Assembly (NCBI GenBank): GCA_001567105.1
Contig: LMZR01000014.1
Span: forward strand, 124,001 to 188,000
From: Chloroflexi bacterium OLB14
GTDB lineage: Bacteria; Chloroflexota; Anaerolineae; Anaerolineales; Villigracilaceae
Length of the DNA: 64,000 bases
Reading direction: 5' to 3'
Position numbers and translations under genes: made by a program. The notes under the pieces were generated by a model that did no database searches, was not told where the DNA came from, and saw only the letters and a program-made list of their open reading frames with translations. Shown here one piece after another: positions 35,715 to 44,803 of the stretch (positions are counted from its first letter, which is position 1; each line of letters starts with the position of its first letter).

Positions 35715-37624
35715 TCGTCAATTAACTGTGTCACTCTCGGAGATGATGGAAGTGCAGGATTCTTAAGCATAAAACGATAAGCCAATTGACCAAAGTTTAC
35801 CATATCCCCGTGCCGTAAACGGTAGCCCTCGTGGGGGATGGCATCATAATTTACCCACGTTCCCCCAACAGAATTGTTATCTAGCAACAAATAACCACCA
35901 TCATCCGTCACTCGTAAACGAGCATGCACCGAAGCAATAGAAGCGTCATCCAAAATAAGAGTGCATTGCACAGGATCGGTGCCAAAAACAATTTCCGATT
36001 CAGTTACAAGAATGGGAGGCACAGCCACCACCTGACCTTCTGCATTAATCCTGACAAACGAAGCCAACGCCTCACTTACAGACCTTGAACCTGTTTCTGC
36101 TTTCTTCGACTTTATTTTTCTCTTTTTGCTTTTTTCCTGAAGAACCTCAGGCTCTTGCTTCAAAATTGGAATCGGTTGAGTTAATGGGTCATTATGTGCT
36201 TTAATCTCTTCTCGCACCGCCCGTACAGATAAAAACCTCAAACGCCCCCCTAACAACACCGCAAACAACGCCAAACCTGCCAAAATAATTGCACCAAATG
36301 TTAATGCTATCCGATATTTTACTAAAAAGGCAATTGGGCCACTCGGGGGTTTAATTACTGTAACCGTAACAGTTAACGGCATACTGGTTTTACTCAAGCC
36401 AAGCATATCCACTGCTTCTACCATAACCTGATGTTCAGCAGTAGAAGAATAATTTTTCAAATCCCATGCAAATGTGTCAAACGGCTCTGTTGTATTTTCA
36501 TCAACAATAGCTCCATCTACATATAAGGTTGTTCGAGTTAACTGGCGTGGATGCCCGTCAGGAAACTCAATAATAATTTCAATTTCTTGCGTTTCTGGCA
36601 AAAGCATTTCAGTATTAAATGGGTCATCTTCTGGAGCTTGGCGAGTAACTTGCAAGGTTGGCGAAACAAGGAACGGGTTTGGCGGTTGGATGTCTAAAGC
36701 AAAAGTATGCTCATTAGAATTGACAACACCTAAAGCAGGCGTATTAAGTTGCACAATAAGGCGTTGATCGCCTGCTGTGTTCAAGTGTGATGTATAAGAA
36801 AGCAAATAAATTCTGCGTAAGCCCGCAAAATAAGTTTCAAGGTCTGGAAATCTTTCTACGCCAGAATATTGAAACATGGTGCCACCTGTTTGAATGGCGA
36901 GATTATTAAATATAGCCGCACTGGTATTTGTGAAAGTTGTGTTGGCATCTACATACCAAACAAAAATACGAACATTATTTTCACTAGCACGTTGAATAAT
37001 TGATTCCAATGAAGAAGCCAATGCGGGGTCTTCCATTTGTGGTGTGATGAATAAAATTGCTCGTTTCATCCCAATGCGTGGAGCCTGTGCACTGACTACA
37101 TCTAAAGCGGTGACTAACGACTGCAAATTTGGAATTGCTGAGCGGAAATCAGGTTGGAAGCCGTGTAAAGCAGTAACAAATTCTGCGGCATTAGCATGAT
37201 TGATGACGGGACCCGCTTGGCTAACTAAACTTAAATCATCGGGTAAATCGGCAGGTCGGCTTTGCGCCCATTGCGTGATGATTTGTGACACTCGTTGAAA
37301 GCGAGCAATGCCATTCGAATCTTGCGTTGCTAATGAAGTGCCTTGATTAACTGCAACGACTAATTGTAAGGGCAATGCCATTTCAGTAAACGAATCAACT
37401 GGCAGAGTTTGACCATTTTCAATAGCAGAAACCGAGTCGGAGGTCAGCCCTGAGGCGAAAAATTTCTGCGCATCAAACACATCTACAAATCCTGTAATGG
37501 TTGGGAATGTAGATGTATCCACATTATATAAAGTCACTGTGGCTGTGTTTTGTTGGGCATTGACGGTTGAAACTATGCTCAACAAAAAGATAAGGCTAAA
37601 AGTAATCGAAAAGAGTTTACGCAT
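35711..37624 (-). CDS. Membrane protein with VWA domain outside and FHA domain inside
   Basis: 637 aa. There is a signal peptide (residues 1-23, cleavage after VNA) and a von Willebrand A-like domain (about 60-280; MKRAILFITPQMEDPALA, with a degenerate MIDAS). A beta-rich part to about 425 follows (RQLTRTTLYVDGAIVDEN), then one membrane helix (IALTFGAIILAGLALFAVLL) and a basic Lys-rich linker. The C-terminal FHA domain reads SIASVHARLRV, LLDNNSVGGTWVNY and GDMVNFGQLAYRF. It likely links an extracellular event to phosphothreonine recognition in the cytoplasm. It is flanked by PP2C downstream and a membrane protein upstream, both overlapping. Confidence 0.8.
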   Translation of the reverse strand: MRKLFSITFSLIFLLSIVSTVNAQQNTATVTLYNVDTSTFPTITGFVDVFDAQKFFASGLTSDSVSAIENGQTLPVDSFTEMALPLQLVVAVNQGTSLATQDSNGIARFQRVSQIITQWAQSRPADLPDDLSLVSQAGPVINHANAAEFVTALHGFQPDFRSAIPNLQSLVTALDVVSAQAPRIGMKRAILFITPQMEDPALASSLESIIQRASENNVRIFVWYVDANTTFTNTSAAIFNNLAIQTGGTMFQYSGVERFPDLETYFAGLRRIYLLSYTSHLNTAGDQRLIVQLNTPALGVVNSNEHTFALDIQPPNPFLVSPTLQVTRQAPEDDPFNTEMLLPETQEIEIIIEFPDGHPRQLTRTTLYVDGAIVDENTTEPFDTFAWDLKNYSSTAEHQVMVEAVDMLGLSKTSMPLTVTVTVIKPPSGPIAFLVKYRIALTFGAIILAGLALFAVLLGGRLRFLSVRAVREEIKAHNDPLTQPIPILKQEPEVLQEKSKKRKIKSKKAETGSRSVSEALASFVRINAEGQVVAVPPILVTESEIVFGTDPVQCTLILDDASIASVHARLRVTDDGGYLLLDNNSVGGTWVNYDAIPHEGYRLRHGDMVNFGQLAYRFMLKNPALPSSPRVTQLIDE

Positions 37625-38537
37625 TTGCTTCTGCTATGATAGGCACGTTGTCTGTTGGTTGTGTGAGGCGTAAAAATGTTATTGTCCAAACTGATTGAAT
37701 GTAGGCAGTTAAAATTCCGTTCAAGAAAAGAAGAATGGGGAAGTATAAGGTACAGCAAGCTAACGTAATATAGGCTGGTGTGAGGGATTGCTTAAGAGTT
37801 TCGGCACCAAGAATAAGCGGGATAATTGTTAAGAAAATAGGCATAATGATGATAAAACTAATAATGCCTGCACCAATTAAAACGATTAAAGCAAGGACAA
37901 AGAAAGTAAGTACATTGCTTTTAACAATTTCCAAACCACGCTTGAAGCCATCTAACATACTTAAGTTTTCAAGGATGATGGCAGGTTGTGCTTGTTCTAA
38001 AATGATAGATACGATCCAGCCAACTGGAATTAAGATACATATTAGTGGGAGTAAGCAAGCGAAGCCAATGCCTGCTGTTAAAATCCCTAGAAGGATAAAT
38101 GGGATAATAATGATGAAGATTACCAGACCAATGAGGAAGTTGATTCCAAAAATACGCCAGAAGTAAGGCATGCTTTCTGACCATAATTCGGCAAAGGTTA
38201 ATATTTCGGCACCTTTTTCTACTTTTGCAACGCCTTGAATTAGACCAATGCGCCCCATAATACCTAATGAATAAAACAGCATTGAAATGAGAAAGATAAT
38301 TAGAATAGCAATGACGAGTACCCACCAATTTTCTGCAATGAATCGCATAAATTGTTGGATGCGTGGATCGGTTTGAAAAGGAATATCTTGGCTGTAATCT
38401 GAGTTATTACTACCTCCACTATTTCCGCCACCTCCACCACGGGCAAAGCTTGCTAAAATACCAAACACCCATAAAATGCGATGCTTCCAAATAATTTGCC
38501 ATGAGCGTGTTAGGACTTCGCCAAAGTCAAATTTCAT
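37617..38537 (-). CDS. Multi-pass membrane protein (paralogue of next gene upstream)
   Basis: 306 aa with about six membrane helices. The N-terminus MKFDFGEVLTRSWQIIWKHRILWVFGILASF is followed by a Gly/Asn-rich loop, then long hydrophobic segments including FIIIIPFILLGILTAGIGFACLLPL and the amphipathic GFKRGLEIVKSNVLTFFVLALIVLIG. It resembles the DUF/GPDPase-type membrane domain family common in actinobacteria and Chloroflexota, with no catalytic residues seen. The stop overlaps the start of the VWA-FHA gene by 8 bases. It belongs to the PP2C operon. Confidence 0.7.
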   Translation of the reverse strand: MKFDFGEVLTRSWQIIWKHRILWVFGILASFARGGGGGNSGGSNNSDYSQDIPFQTDPRIQQFMRFIAENWWVLVIAILIIFLISMLFYSLGIMGRIGLIQGVAKVEKGAEILTFAELWSESMPYFWRIFGINFLIGLVIFIIIIPFILLGILTAGIGFACLLPLICILIPVGWIVSIILEQAQPAIILENLSMLDGFKRGLEIVKSNVLTFFVLALIVLIGAGIISFIIIMPIFLTIIPLILGAETLKQSLTPAYITLACCTLYFPILLFLNGILTAYIQSVWTITFLRLTQPTDNVPIIAEANA

Positions 38538-38552
38538 AACATTCTCCTTATT

Positions 38553-39443
38553 TTATGTTTCACTAACTATAACCTGATTTTCGTCTTTGCGTGTGAGGCG
38601 CAAATAGGTTAAGCCTAACGAAACTTTCATTAAAGTTTGAGATATGCCTGATACTAAAGCCATAAGAGGGAAAAAGATACAAAAAGATCCGATGATCATT
38701 AGCAGAAAAGGGGTTCTTCCAATTTCGTTCACTGATTCAGAAAATATTGCTAAGAATACAAATGGAAATGTGACAGGAAATATAGCCAAGCTAGTGAAAA
38801 TCGTTACTCCAAAATAAATAATGACGGTCAGAATTATATATTTCCAAATATGTTGGCGGACAATTTCTATACTTCTTTTGATGGCATCCCATGCACTTAA
38901 ATTTTCAGTGATAACGGCTATGTGCGCACCTTCTAAAACTGCAAACATAAGGAACATCAAAGGTGTTAGCAAAATCATAATTGGTTGCAAACAAATAGAT
39001 GCCATGCCTACTGTAACTATTGTTGCTACAAATACAAACCCGAAAAAGACTGCGAAAATTAGTCCGATAGATAATTGAATAATTAAGAAAACGCCGAGTT
39101 GTCGTCCAAAATATTGGCGACCATCTTGCAACAAATCCATAAATTTTAGTGAGCCTTCATCTTTTTCCACACGCACGATTCCTAAACTGACTGCTGAAAT
39201 GGCATAAATCTGCAATACCATAGTAATAATGGTAATTAAAATTGAAAAGGCTATAAAGCCAAGTGTTATCAGCGCATTTGTTTCTTGTGATTTTCCATCT
39301 TCAAACAAAAACAGAAACAAAAACATAACGGGGAATACAGCGAATGAAACTAAGATGGGCAACGTTAAGATTCCTGAAAAGGCTTTATGCTTCCAAGAAA
39401 TTTGTAACGTGCGAGTTAAGAGGTTGCCGTAATCAAAGTTCAT
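38553..39443 (-). CDS. Multi-pass membrane protein (paralogue)
   Basis: About 296 aa from the ATG at 39443 (GGGAG 5 bases upstream). The longer TTG start at 39455 is rejected because it would swallow that ribosome site. The N-terminus NFDYGNLLTRTLQISWKHKAF and the segment LSAWDAIKRSIEIVRQHIWKYIILTVI align with the neighbour at 37617, so this is a tandem duplication. There are six membrane helices and no catalytic motif. It is the first gene of the four-gene phosphatase/FHA operon, 15 bases from its neighbour. Confidence 0.7.
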   Translation of the reverse strand: MNFDYGNLLTRTLQISWKHKAFSGILTLPILVSFAVFPVMFLFLFLFEDGKSQETNALITLGFIAFSILITIITMVLQIYAISAVSLGIVRVEKDEGSLKFMDLLQDGRQYFGRQLGVFLIIQLSIGLIFAVFFGFVFVATIVTVGMASICLQPIMILLTPLMFLMFAVLEGAHIAVITENLSAWDAIKRSIEIVRQHIWKYIILTVIIYFGVTIFTSLAIFPVTFPFVFLAIFSESVNEIGRTPFLLMIIGSFCIFFPLMALVSGISQTLMKVSLGLTYLRLTRKDENQVIVSET

Positions 39444-39463
39444 AAAATCTCCCAATTGAAAAT

Positions 39464-39512
39464 GTGGTCTCGATACGCCTTGCGCAAAGAACGCTCAAGG
39501 CTACTCGACCAC
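39464..39512. repeat. TGGTCTCGATACG...CTACTCGACCA repeat
   Basis: GTGGTCTCGATACG and CTACTCGACCAC bracket an imperfect stem. It sits between guaA and the membrane protein operon. Further copies are at 48665, 48771, 52708 and 52782. Confidence 0.85.
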
Positions 39513-39513
39513 C

Positions 39514-39548
39514 AAATCGTAAATCCACAATCATAAATCGTAAATTAT
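39514..39548. repeat. AAATCGT heptamer array at the guaA 3' end
   Basis: AAATCGT, AAATCCA, CAATCAT, AAATCGT and AAATTAT follow each other at 7-base steps. Confidence 0.6.
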
Positions 39549-41086
39549 TATTCCCATTCAATCGTAGCAGGTGGCTTACTGGTAATATCATACACCACGC
39601 GATTAATTCCTTCCACCTCATTTACAATGCGACTCGAAACTTTTGCCAGCAAATCATGTGGCAAACGTGCCCAATCGGCTGTCATAAAATCATCTGTGGT
39701 CACTGCGCGAATCGCCGCCGCTTCTTGATACGTTCGTCCATCACCCATCACGCCCACCGATTTCACTGGTAACAAAACAACAAAAGCTTGTGACGTTTTT
39801 CCATGCTTGCCTAAAAATCCTGCGTTCAATAATTCATCTTGCAAAATTTTATCTGCGGCTCTTAATCTAGCAACGCGTTCAGGTGTAATTTCTCCCAAAC
39901 ATCGCACAGTCAATCCAGGTCCAGGGAAAGGTTGTCGCCAAACCAGATTTTCATTTAATCCCAAACTTTCACCCACCAAACGCACTTCATCTTTGAACAA
40001 CGTTCTCAACGGCTCTACTAATTCAAATGACATATCTTCAGGCAGACCGCCAACATTATGATGTGTTTTTATTTTTTCTGATTTACTCTTACTAGACGCA
40101 GACGATTCAACTACGTCGGGATAGATGGTGCCTTGTACTAAAAACTTGATATCACTCCCCAGCCTTTTCGCTTCGCGCTCAAATATGCGGATAAATTTTT
40201 CACCGACAATTTTTCTTTTCTGCTCAGGCTCAGTGACGTTTTTCAATGCCGATAAAAATTCTTCACTAGCATCAATGGTGATTAATTCCGCACCGAGTCC
40301 ATCACGAAAAGCACTAGCTACTTCAAGGCTTTCATTGTGACGAAGTAAACCAGTATCCACAAACATACAAACCAACTGCTGACCCACTGCTTTATGTACC
40401 AACGCCGTCGCCACAGATGAATCCACACCACCTGAAACTGCTGCTAAAACTTTATTATCTCCAACTTGTTCGCGAATTTTTTGCACGCTTTCATCAATAA
40501 TAGATTTGGGAGTCCATGTTGGTTTTACGTCACATATATCAATGGCAAAATGTTTAATTAATTCAGTTCCATCTTTTGTGTGATTCACTTCGGGGTGAAA
40601 CTGCACACCAAAATATTTTTTATCTAAATTCCCCATTGCGGCATACGGGCTATTGTCACTTTTGGCGAGTGAAATAAAACCTTGTGGTAATTCAGTAACT
40701 TTATCTCCATGAGACATCCATACCGTTGAGAGATTAGAGATTAGAGAATTAGAGATTAGAGATTGAATCTCCGCAAACCCATATTCACGTTCTGATGATG
40801 GATTCACTTTTCCACCCAAAGCATGAGTCAAGGCTTGCATACCATAACAGATTCCAAGAATTGGTAAACCTGAATCAAAAATAAATTGTTGAATATATGG
40901 CGCGTTTTTTTCGTAAACAGATTTTGGTCCGCCTGAAAGAATGAATCCTTTGGGGTTGATGGAAAGAATTTTTTCTTTGGGAGTATCCCAAGCGAATAAT
41001 TCACAATACACGTTTACTTCACGCACACGCCGCGCAATAATTTGTGCATATTGTGAGCCGAAATCAAGAATGGCAATTGAGTTCAT
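39548..41086 (-). CDS. guaA: GMP synthase (glutamine-hydrolysing)
   Basis: 512 aa. The class I glutamine amidotransferase has the nucleophile in ILGICYGMQALTHALGG and catalytic His/Glu in GVQFHPEVNHT. The ATP pyrophosphatase P-loop is AAVSGGVDSSVATALVHKAVG, and the C-terminal dimerisation domain has RQPFPGPGLTVRCLGE and RLPHDLLAKVSSRIVNEV. It converts XMP to GMP. A heptamer array (40728-40770) is inserted in frame just before VWMSHGD, coding SLISNSLISNLS. The neighbour xpt upstream supplies XMP from xanthine, which makes a sensible pair. Confidence 0.96.
   Translation of the reverse strand: MNSIAILDFGSQYAQIIARRVREVNVYCELFAWDTPKEKILSINPKGFILSGGPKSVYEKNAPYIQQFIFDSGLPILGICYGMQALTHALGGKVNPSSEREYGFAEIQSLISNSLISNLSTVWMSHGDKVTELPQGFISLAKSDNSPYAAMGNLDKKYFGVQFHPEVNHTKDGTELIKHFAIDICDVKPTWTPKSIIDESVQKIREQVGDNKVLAAVSGGVDSSVATALVHKAVGQQLVCMFVDTGLLRHNESLEVASAFRDGLGAELITIDASEEFLSALKNVTEPEQKRKIVGEKFIRIFEREAKRLGSDIKFLVQGTIYPDVVESSASSKSKSEKIKTHHNVGGLPEDMSFELVEPLRTLFKDEVRLVGESLGLNENLVWRQPFPGPGLTVRCLGEITPERVARLRAADKILQDELLNAGFLGKHGKTSQAFVVLLPVKSVGVMGDGRTYQEAAAIRAVTTDDFMTADWARLPHDLLAKVSSRIVNEVEGINRVVYDITSKPPATIEWE
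40728..40770. repeat. GATTAGA heptamer array in frame in guaA
   Basis: Units of the form GAGATTA/GAGAATTA recur at 7- to 8-base spacing and are translated. The segment falls in a loop of the amidotransferase domain. Confidence 0.85.
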
Positions 41087-41098
41087 AGGTTTGAAAAT

Positions 41099-41125
41099 TT
41101 ACGATTTACGAATTACGATTTACGA
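41099..41125. repeat. TTACGAT/TTACGAA heptamer array between xpt and guaA
   Basis: TTACGAT, TTACGAA, TTACGAT and TTACGAA repeat at exact 7-base steps. The last unit overlaps the end of xpt. Confidence 0.85.
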
Positions 41126-41695
41126 ATCTACAAACTCTATTTTCCCCTCATCCATAGACTTAATACATGCAATTGATTCAATCGGTATGTTTAATGAAGA
41201 GAGTGCATCACGCCCGCCTTCAAAACTTTTTTCAATAAGCGTGCCAATGCCAACTACTGTTGAACCAGAGGCTTCTGTCAGACGCACTAGACCTAAAATA
41301 GTTTGTCCGCTGGCGAGAAAATCGTCAATGATTAAAACTTTTTCGTTGTTAGCAAGATATTCAGGTGAGACGATTAATTCCACCATGCGACCTTTGGTGT
41401 GTGAAGGCGCCAGCGTTAAATAAACTTGATCAGGCATGGTGATGGGTTTTGTTTTACGCGCATACACAACAGGTAATTTCATGTGAATGGCAGTGGTGAG
41501 GGCTGGCGCAATGCCAGAAATTTCAGCAGTTAAAATTTTTGTAGCGCCAGTGTTTGCAAAGCGTTTAGCAAACTCACGCCCACAAGCATCCATGAGATTT
41601 GGGTCTACTTGATGATTGACAAAACTATCTACTTTCAAAATTCCGTTGCCGAGATATTTGCCATCTTTCACAATACGTTCTTGCAATTCGTTCAT
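41120..41695 (-). CDS. xpt: Xanthine phosphoribosyltransferase
   Basis: 191 aa, the length of B. subtilis Xpt. The N-terminus GNGILKVDSFVNHQVDPNLM and GREFAKRF, with the PRPP-binding motif EKVLIIDDFLASGQT and GIGTLIEKSFEGGRD, match Xpt closely. It makes XMP from xanthine and PRPP for guaA, which lies directly downstream. GGAGG is 8 bases before the ATG. Upstream I see no purine riboswitch, only a heptamer repeat near 41752. The gene diverges from maf. Confidence 0.93.
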   Translation of the reverse strand: MNELQERIVKDGKYLGNGILKVDSFVNHQVDPNLMDACGREFAKRFANTGATKILTAEISGIAPALTTAIHMKLPVVYARKTKPITMPDQVYLTLAPSHTKGRMVELIVSPEYLANNEKVLIIDDFLASGQTILGLVRLTEASGSTVVGIGTLIEKSFEGGRDALSSLNIPIESIACIKSMDEGKIEFVDS

Positions 41696-41751
41696 GCCGC
41701 CTCCGTTTGACTAGACAGGTTTATTTTTATTTTACCATTTTCAATTTGTGA

Positions 41752-41773
41752 ATTACGAATTACGCATTACTCT
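41752..41773. repeat. Short TTACGAA/TTACGCA array
   Basis: Three units, GAATTAC, GAATTAC and GCATTAC, lie in the divergent xpt/maf spacer. Confidence 0.6.
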
Positions 41774-41810
41774 CCCTCATCCCCCATTAATTCAGCAAAT
41801 TTCCTTGTGT

Positions 41811-41816
41811 TAGAAT
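41811..41816 (+). promoter_or_regulatory. -10 element of maf, likely leaderless
   Basis: TAGAAT ends 7 bases before the GTG start, which leaves room for transcription to begin at or near the start codon. No clear -35. Confidence 0.4.
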
Positions 41817-41823
41817 CTTTGGC

Positions 41824-42495
41824 GTGACACAGTTTATCCTTGCATCAGGTTCGCCGCGCAGAAAACAATTGTTTGCTTTAGGCAATTGGGATTTTGAGGT
41901 TATCGTCTCTGATGTGGATGAAACGCCATTGCCCAATGAGTCGCCGCGCGAATACGTTGTCAGATTGGCGGAGGCTAAGGCAAAAGCAACCAAGCACAAG
42001 GTCAAGCATGAAGCGGTGATTATCGGTTCAGATACAACTGTGGTAGATGGTCAAGAAATTTTAGGAAAGCCATCTGATGAAAAAGATGCAGAAAGAATGT
42101 TGAAGCAGTTGCGTGGAAAAAGTCATCAAGTGATGACGGCGATTGCTGTGTATCGAGTCAGTGATGAAAAATTGGTGACGGATTTATGTGTGGTTGATGT
42201 GCCGATGCGAAATTATTCGGATGATGAAATTTCTGCCTACATCAAAACTGGTGACCCAATGGATAAGGCTGGCGCGTATGCTATTCAACATGCTACATTT
42301 AATCCTGTTGAATTTTTGAGTGGCTGTTATGCTGGTGTGATGGGCTTGCCGATGTGCCATGTGACGAGAGCGTTAAGAAAATTTGATATTGCGCCAAATG
42401 CTGATGTGCCGATGCAATGTCAAAAATTTTTGAATTATGATTGTAAAGTGTACAATGAAATTTTATCAGCCACAGAGAACGCTGAAAAAATATAA
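41824..42495 (+). CDS. Maf-like nucleoside triphosphate pyrophosphatase
   Basis: 223 aa. The family signature is TQFILASGSPRRKQLFALG at the N-terminus, then VVRLAEAKAKAT, VIIGSDTTVVDGQEILGKP, LRGKSHQVMTAIAVY and DPMDKAGAYAIQ with the catalytic Asp and Lys residues. It hydrolyses dTTP, UTP or modified NTPs as a housecleaning enzyme. The C-terminus runs about 20 to 30 residues beyond the usual end, and its last residues are coded partly by a CCACAGAG-type repeat. The start codon is GTG; no Shine-Dalgarno is visible. Confidence 0.88.
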   Translation: MTQFILASGSPRRKQLFALGNWDFEVIVSDVDETPLPNESPREYVVRLAEAKAKATKHKVKHEAVIIGSDTTVVDGQEILGKPSDEKDAERMLKQLRGKSHQVMTAIAVYRVSDEKLVTDLCVVDVPMRNYSDDEISAYIKTGDPMDKAGAYAIQHATFNPVEFLSGCYAGVMGLPMCHVTRALRKFDIAPNADVPMQCQKFLNYDCKVYNEILSATENAEKI

Positions 42496-42505
42496 AGGAA
42501 TATAA

Positions 42506-44734
42506 ATGAAGTTTAAACGTGTAATTCAATTAATGCTGATTATAGTTTTTATAAGTGCTTGCTCTTCAAGTGGGATCGGGTCATCAAGTATATTTGCGAC
42601 CGATACCCCTTTGCCCACTGCGCAAATTGGTATTACACCTGCACCCGATGCCCCAGCGGCGGTTAATGCTTTTTTTGAGGCACTGAAAGAAAATGCTTAT
42701 GAAAGTATGTATGCTATGCTTTCGCAAGATAGCCAAAGTTTAATTACATTAGAAGATTTTTCTAAGCGTTGGAATGATGCTCTCAATGAAATGAGTGCAT
42801 CAAATTTTGAAATGGCAATTGTTTCTTCGCAAGTTAGCCCATACAATGCAGAAGTTGGATATAGTATTACTTATCAAACTGTTTTGGCAGGGAATATTCA
42901 ACGCGATATTATGATGCGCCTAGTAAATGAAAACAATGCATGGAAAGTAGTATGGGATGATAGTTTAATTTTGCCAGAATTAGCAGGTGGGAATCAATTA
43001 GCTATGGAATATAGTGTGCCTGCCCGTGGTGATATTTATGATATAGATGGCTTGCCAATTGTGACGCAGTCTGAAGCGTTAGCATTTGGTATTCAAACTG
43101 ATTTAATTGATTTGGATTTACAAGGCACACTGACGGCTGAACTCGGTTTGTTGTGTGGCTTTGACCCATTAGATATTCAAGATCAAATTGACGCTTCGGG
43201 ACCTGGCTGGTACTTGCCTATGTGTGAAGGAACTCGTGACGATGCCCAAAGGTTGCTTTCGATTAACCCTGGTGGTTTGGTGTTTAGTGCATACGAATCT
43301 CGTTACTATGCTCAAAATGGGCTTGCTCCACAAGCGGTGGGTTATACATTATCCATCGCACCTGAACAATATGATGAATATCGCCGTAGAGGATATGACG
43401 GTAGTGAGCGAATCGGGCAATCTGGCATTGAAGCATGGGCAGAAGATTATTTAGCAGGTCAGCACGGTGGTGTGTTAAGAGTCGTCAGCCCAACTGGTCA
43501 AATTATTTCTACTTTAGGTCAAACCAATCCTAAACCAGCAGATTCTGTTTACTTAACTATCAACAATAACATGCAATATTATGCTCAATCAGCCATTGAA
43601 TATTTCCGCGGGGCGGTGGTTGTAATGGAAGTGGATACTGGCAGAATTATTGCGATGGCATCTAGCCCAGATTTTGACCCCAATTATTTTGAAGCAGAAA
43701 ACCCCAATAATATTGGTATAGTGAATATGCTAAATAATGGCGGAACACTTAACCGTGTAACACAAGGACAATACCCATTAGGTTCAGTTTTCAAAATCAT
43801 TACCATGTCGGCCGCATTAGAAAGTGGAGCTTGGCTTAAAGATACACAATATGATTGTCAATATCAGTTTACAGAAGTAAACGGGTTTACTGGAAATGAT
43901 TGGACATATGATTATTGCCAAGAAGCTATTGCCAGAGGTGAAGGCTGTAATACATCTCGTACCAGACCTGGTGGGTTGTTAACTTTACAAGAAGGTTTAA
44001 TGCGTTCTTGTAATCCATATTTCTGGCATATCGGTAATGATTTATATTCAGTTTTGAATCGTCCCAACGATATTGCTACTATGGCGCGAGCTTTTGGTTT
44101 AGGCTCACCAACTGGCATTGAGCAACTTGCAGAAGAATCTGGTCAAATCTTAAATCCTACCAGCCAAATTGAAGCAGTCAATCAAGCCATTGGTCAAGGT
44201 GATGTACAAGTGACACCACTACAAGTTGTGCGCTTCATTTCTGCCATTGCAAATGGAGGTACTTTGTATCGCCCACAAATTGTAGAAAAAATTCAACCAG
44301 TAGACGGTGCGCCATTACTTGTTTTTAAGCCCGAGGCAAATGGCACACTCCCATTACGAGCAGAAAATTTAGAAATCTTAAAAGAAGCCATGTTTATGGT
44401 CACAGGTACAAAAGGGACTGCTTACAACAACATCCGTGGTTTACAATTTGATGTAGCAGGCAAAACAGGCACGGCTGAATCAGGTAGCGGACTTCCCCAC
44501 GCTTGGTTTGCAGGTTTTACGAACAATCAAGCCAACACAGGCTTACCTGATATTGCTATCGCTGTCATAGTCGAAAATATTGGTCAAGGCTCAGATTATG
44601 GCGTGCCGATTTTCAGATCTATGGTTGAAACTTATTATTATGGGGCACCACAACGCCCATTTTATGATTGGGGTCAAATTGGCCGCCCTCCTTATACACC
44701 TACCCCACCCAGTGGTGGAATATTTAGCCCATAA
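42506..44734 (+). CDS. Penicillin-binding protein (transpeptidase) with NTF2-like N-terminal domain
   Basis: 742 aa. A lipoprotein-type signal (LIIVFISACSSS) is followed by an MecA_N-like NTF2 domain (about 50-165; AAVNAFFEALKENAYESMY), a PBP dimerisation part (about 175-350) and the transpeptidase. The catalytic SxxK is PLGSVFKIITM, SxN is RSCNPYF and KTG is VAGKTGTAES. The domain order matches class B PBPs of the low-affinity/PBP2 type. It cross-links peptidoglycan outside the membrane and would be a beta-lactam target. It is translated from an ATG 10 bases after maf, with AAAGGA upstream. Confidence 0.9.
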   Translation: MKFKRVIQLMLIIVFISACSSSGIGSSSIFATDTPLPTAQIGITPAPDAPAAVNAFFEALKENAYESMYAMLSQDSQSLITLEDFSKRWNDALNEMSASNFEMAIVSSQVSPYNAEVGYSITYQTVLAGNIQRDIMMRLVNENNAWKVVWDDSLILPELAGGNQLAMEYSVPARGDIYDIDGLPIVTQSEALAFGIQTDLIDLDLQGTLTAELGLLCGFDPLDIQDQIDASGPGWYLPMCEGTRDDAQRLLSINPGGLVFSAYESRYYAQNGLAPQAVGYTLSIAPEQYDEYRRRGYDGSERIGQSGIEAWAEDYLAGQHGGVLRVVSPTGQIISTLGQTNPKPADSVYLTINNNMQYYAQSAIEYFRGAVVVMEVDTGRIIAMASSPDFDPNYFEAENPNNIGIVNMLNNGGTLNRVTQGQYPLGSVFKIITMSAALESGAWLKDTQYDCQYQFTEVNGFTGNDWTYDYCQEAIARGEGCNTSRTRPGGLLTLQEGLMRSCNPYFWHIGNDLYSVLNRPNDIATMARAFGLGSPTGIEQLAEESGQILNPTSQIEAVNQAIGQGDVQVTPLQVVRFISAIANGGTLYRPQIVEKIQPVDGAPLLVFKPEANGTLPLRAENLEILKEAMFMVTGTKGTAYNNIRGLQFDVAGKTGTAESGSGLPHAWFAGFTNNQANTGLPDIAIAVIVENIGQGSDYGVPIFRSMVETYYYGAPQRPFYDWGQIGRPPYTPTPPSGGIFSP

Positions 44735-44743
44735 TAGACTATT

Positions 44744-44786
44744 GATGGTGGACGATAGACAATAAGATAGTTTATCGTCCATCATC
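44744..44786. terminator. Inverted repeat after the PBP gene (possible terminator)
   Basis: GATGGTGGACGATA and TATCGTCCATCATC pair with one mismatch. There is no clean T-run, so the terminator role is tentative. The words are themselves 7-base repeats. Confidence 0.45.
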
Positions 44787-44803
44787 ATGAAAATAGGGAT
44801 CTC

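Noticed and set aside
41696-41823. Purine riboswitch before xpt, by analogy with B. subtilis
   Set aside because: The conserved loop sequences of the purine aptamer are not visible; only repeat words and a weak promoter are.
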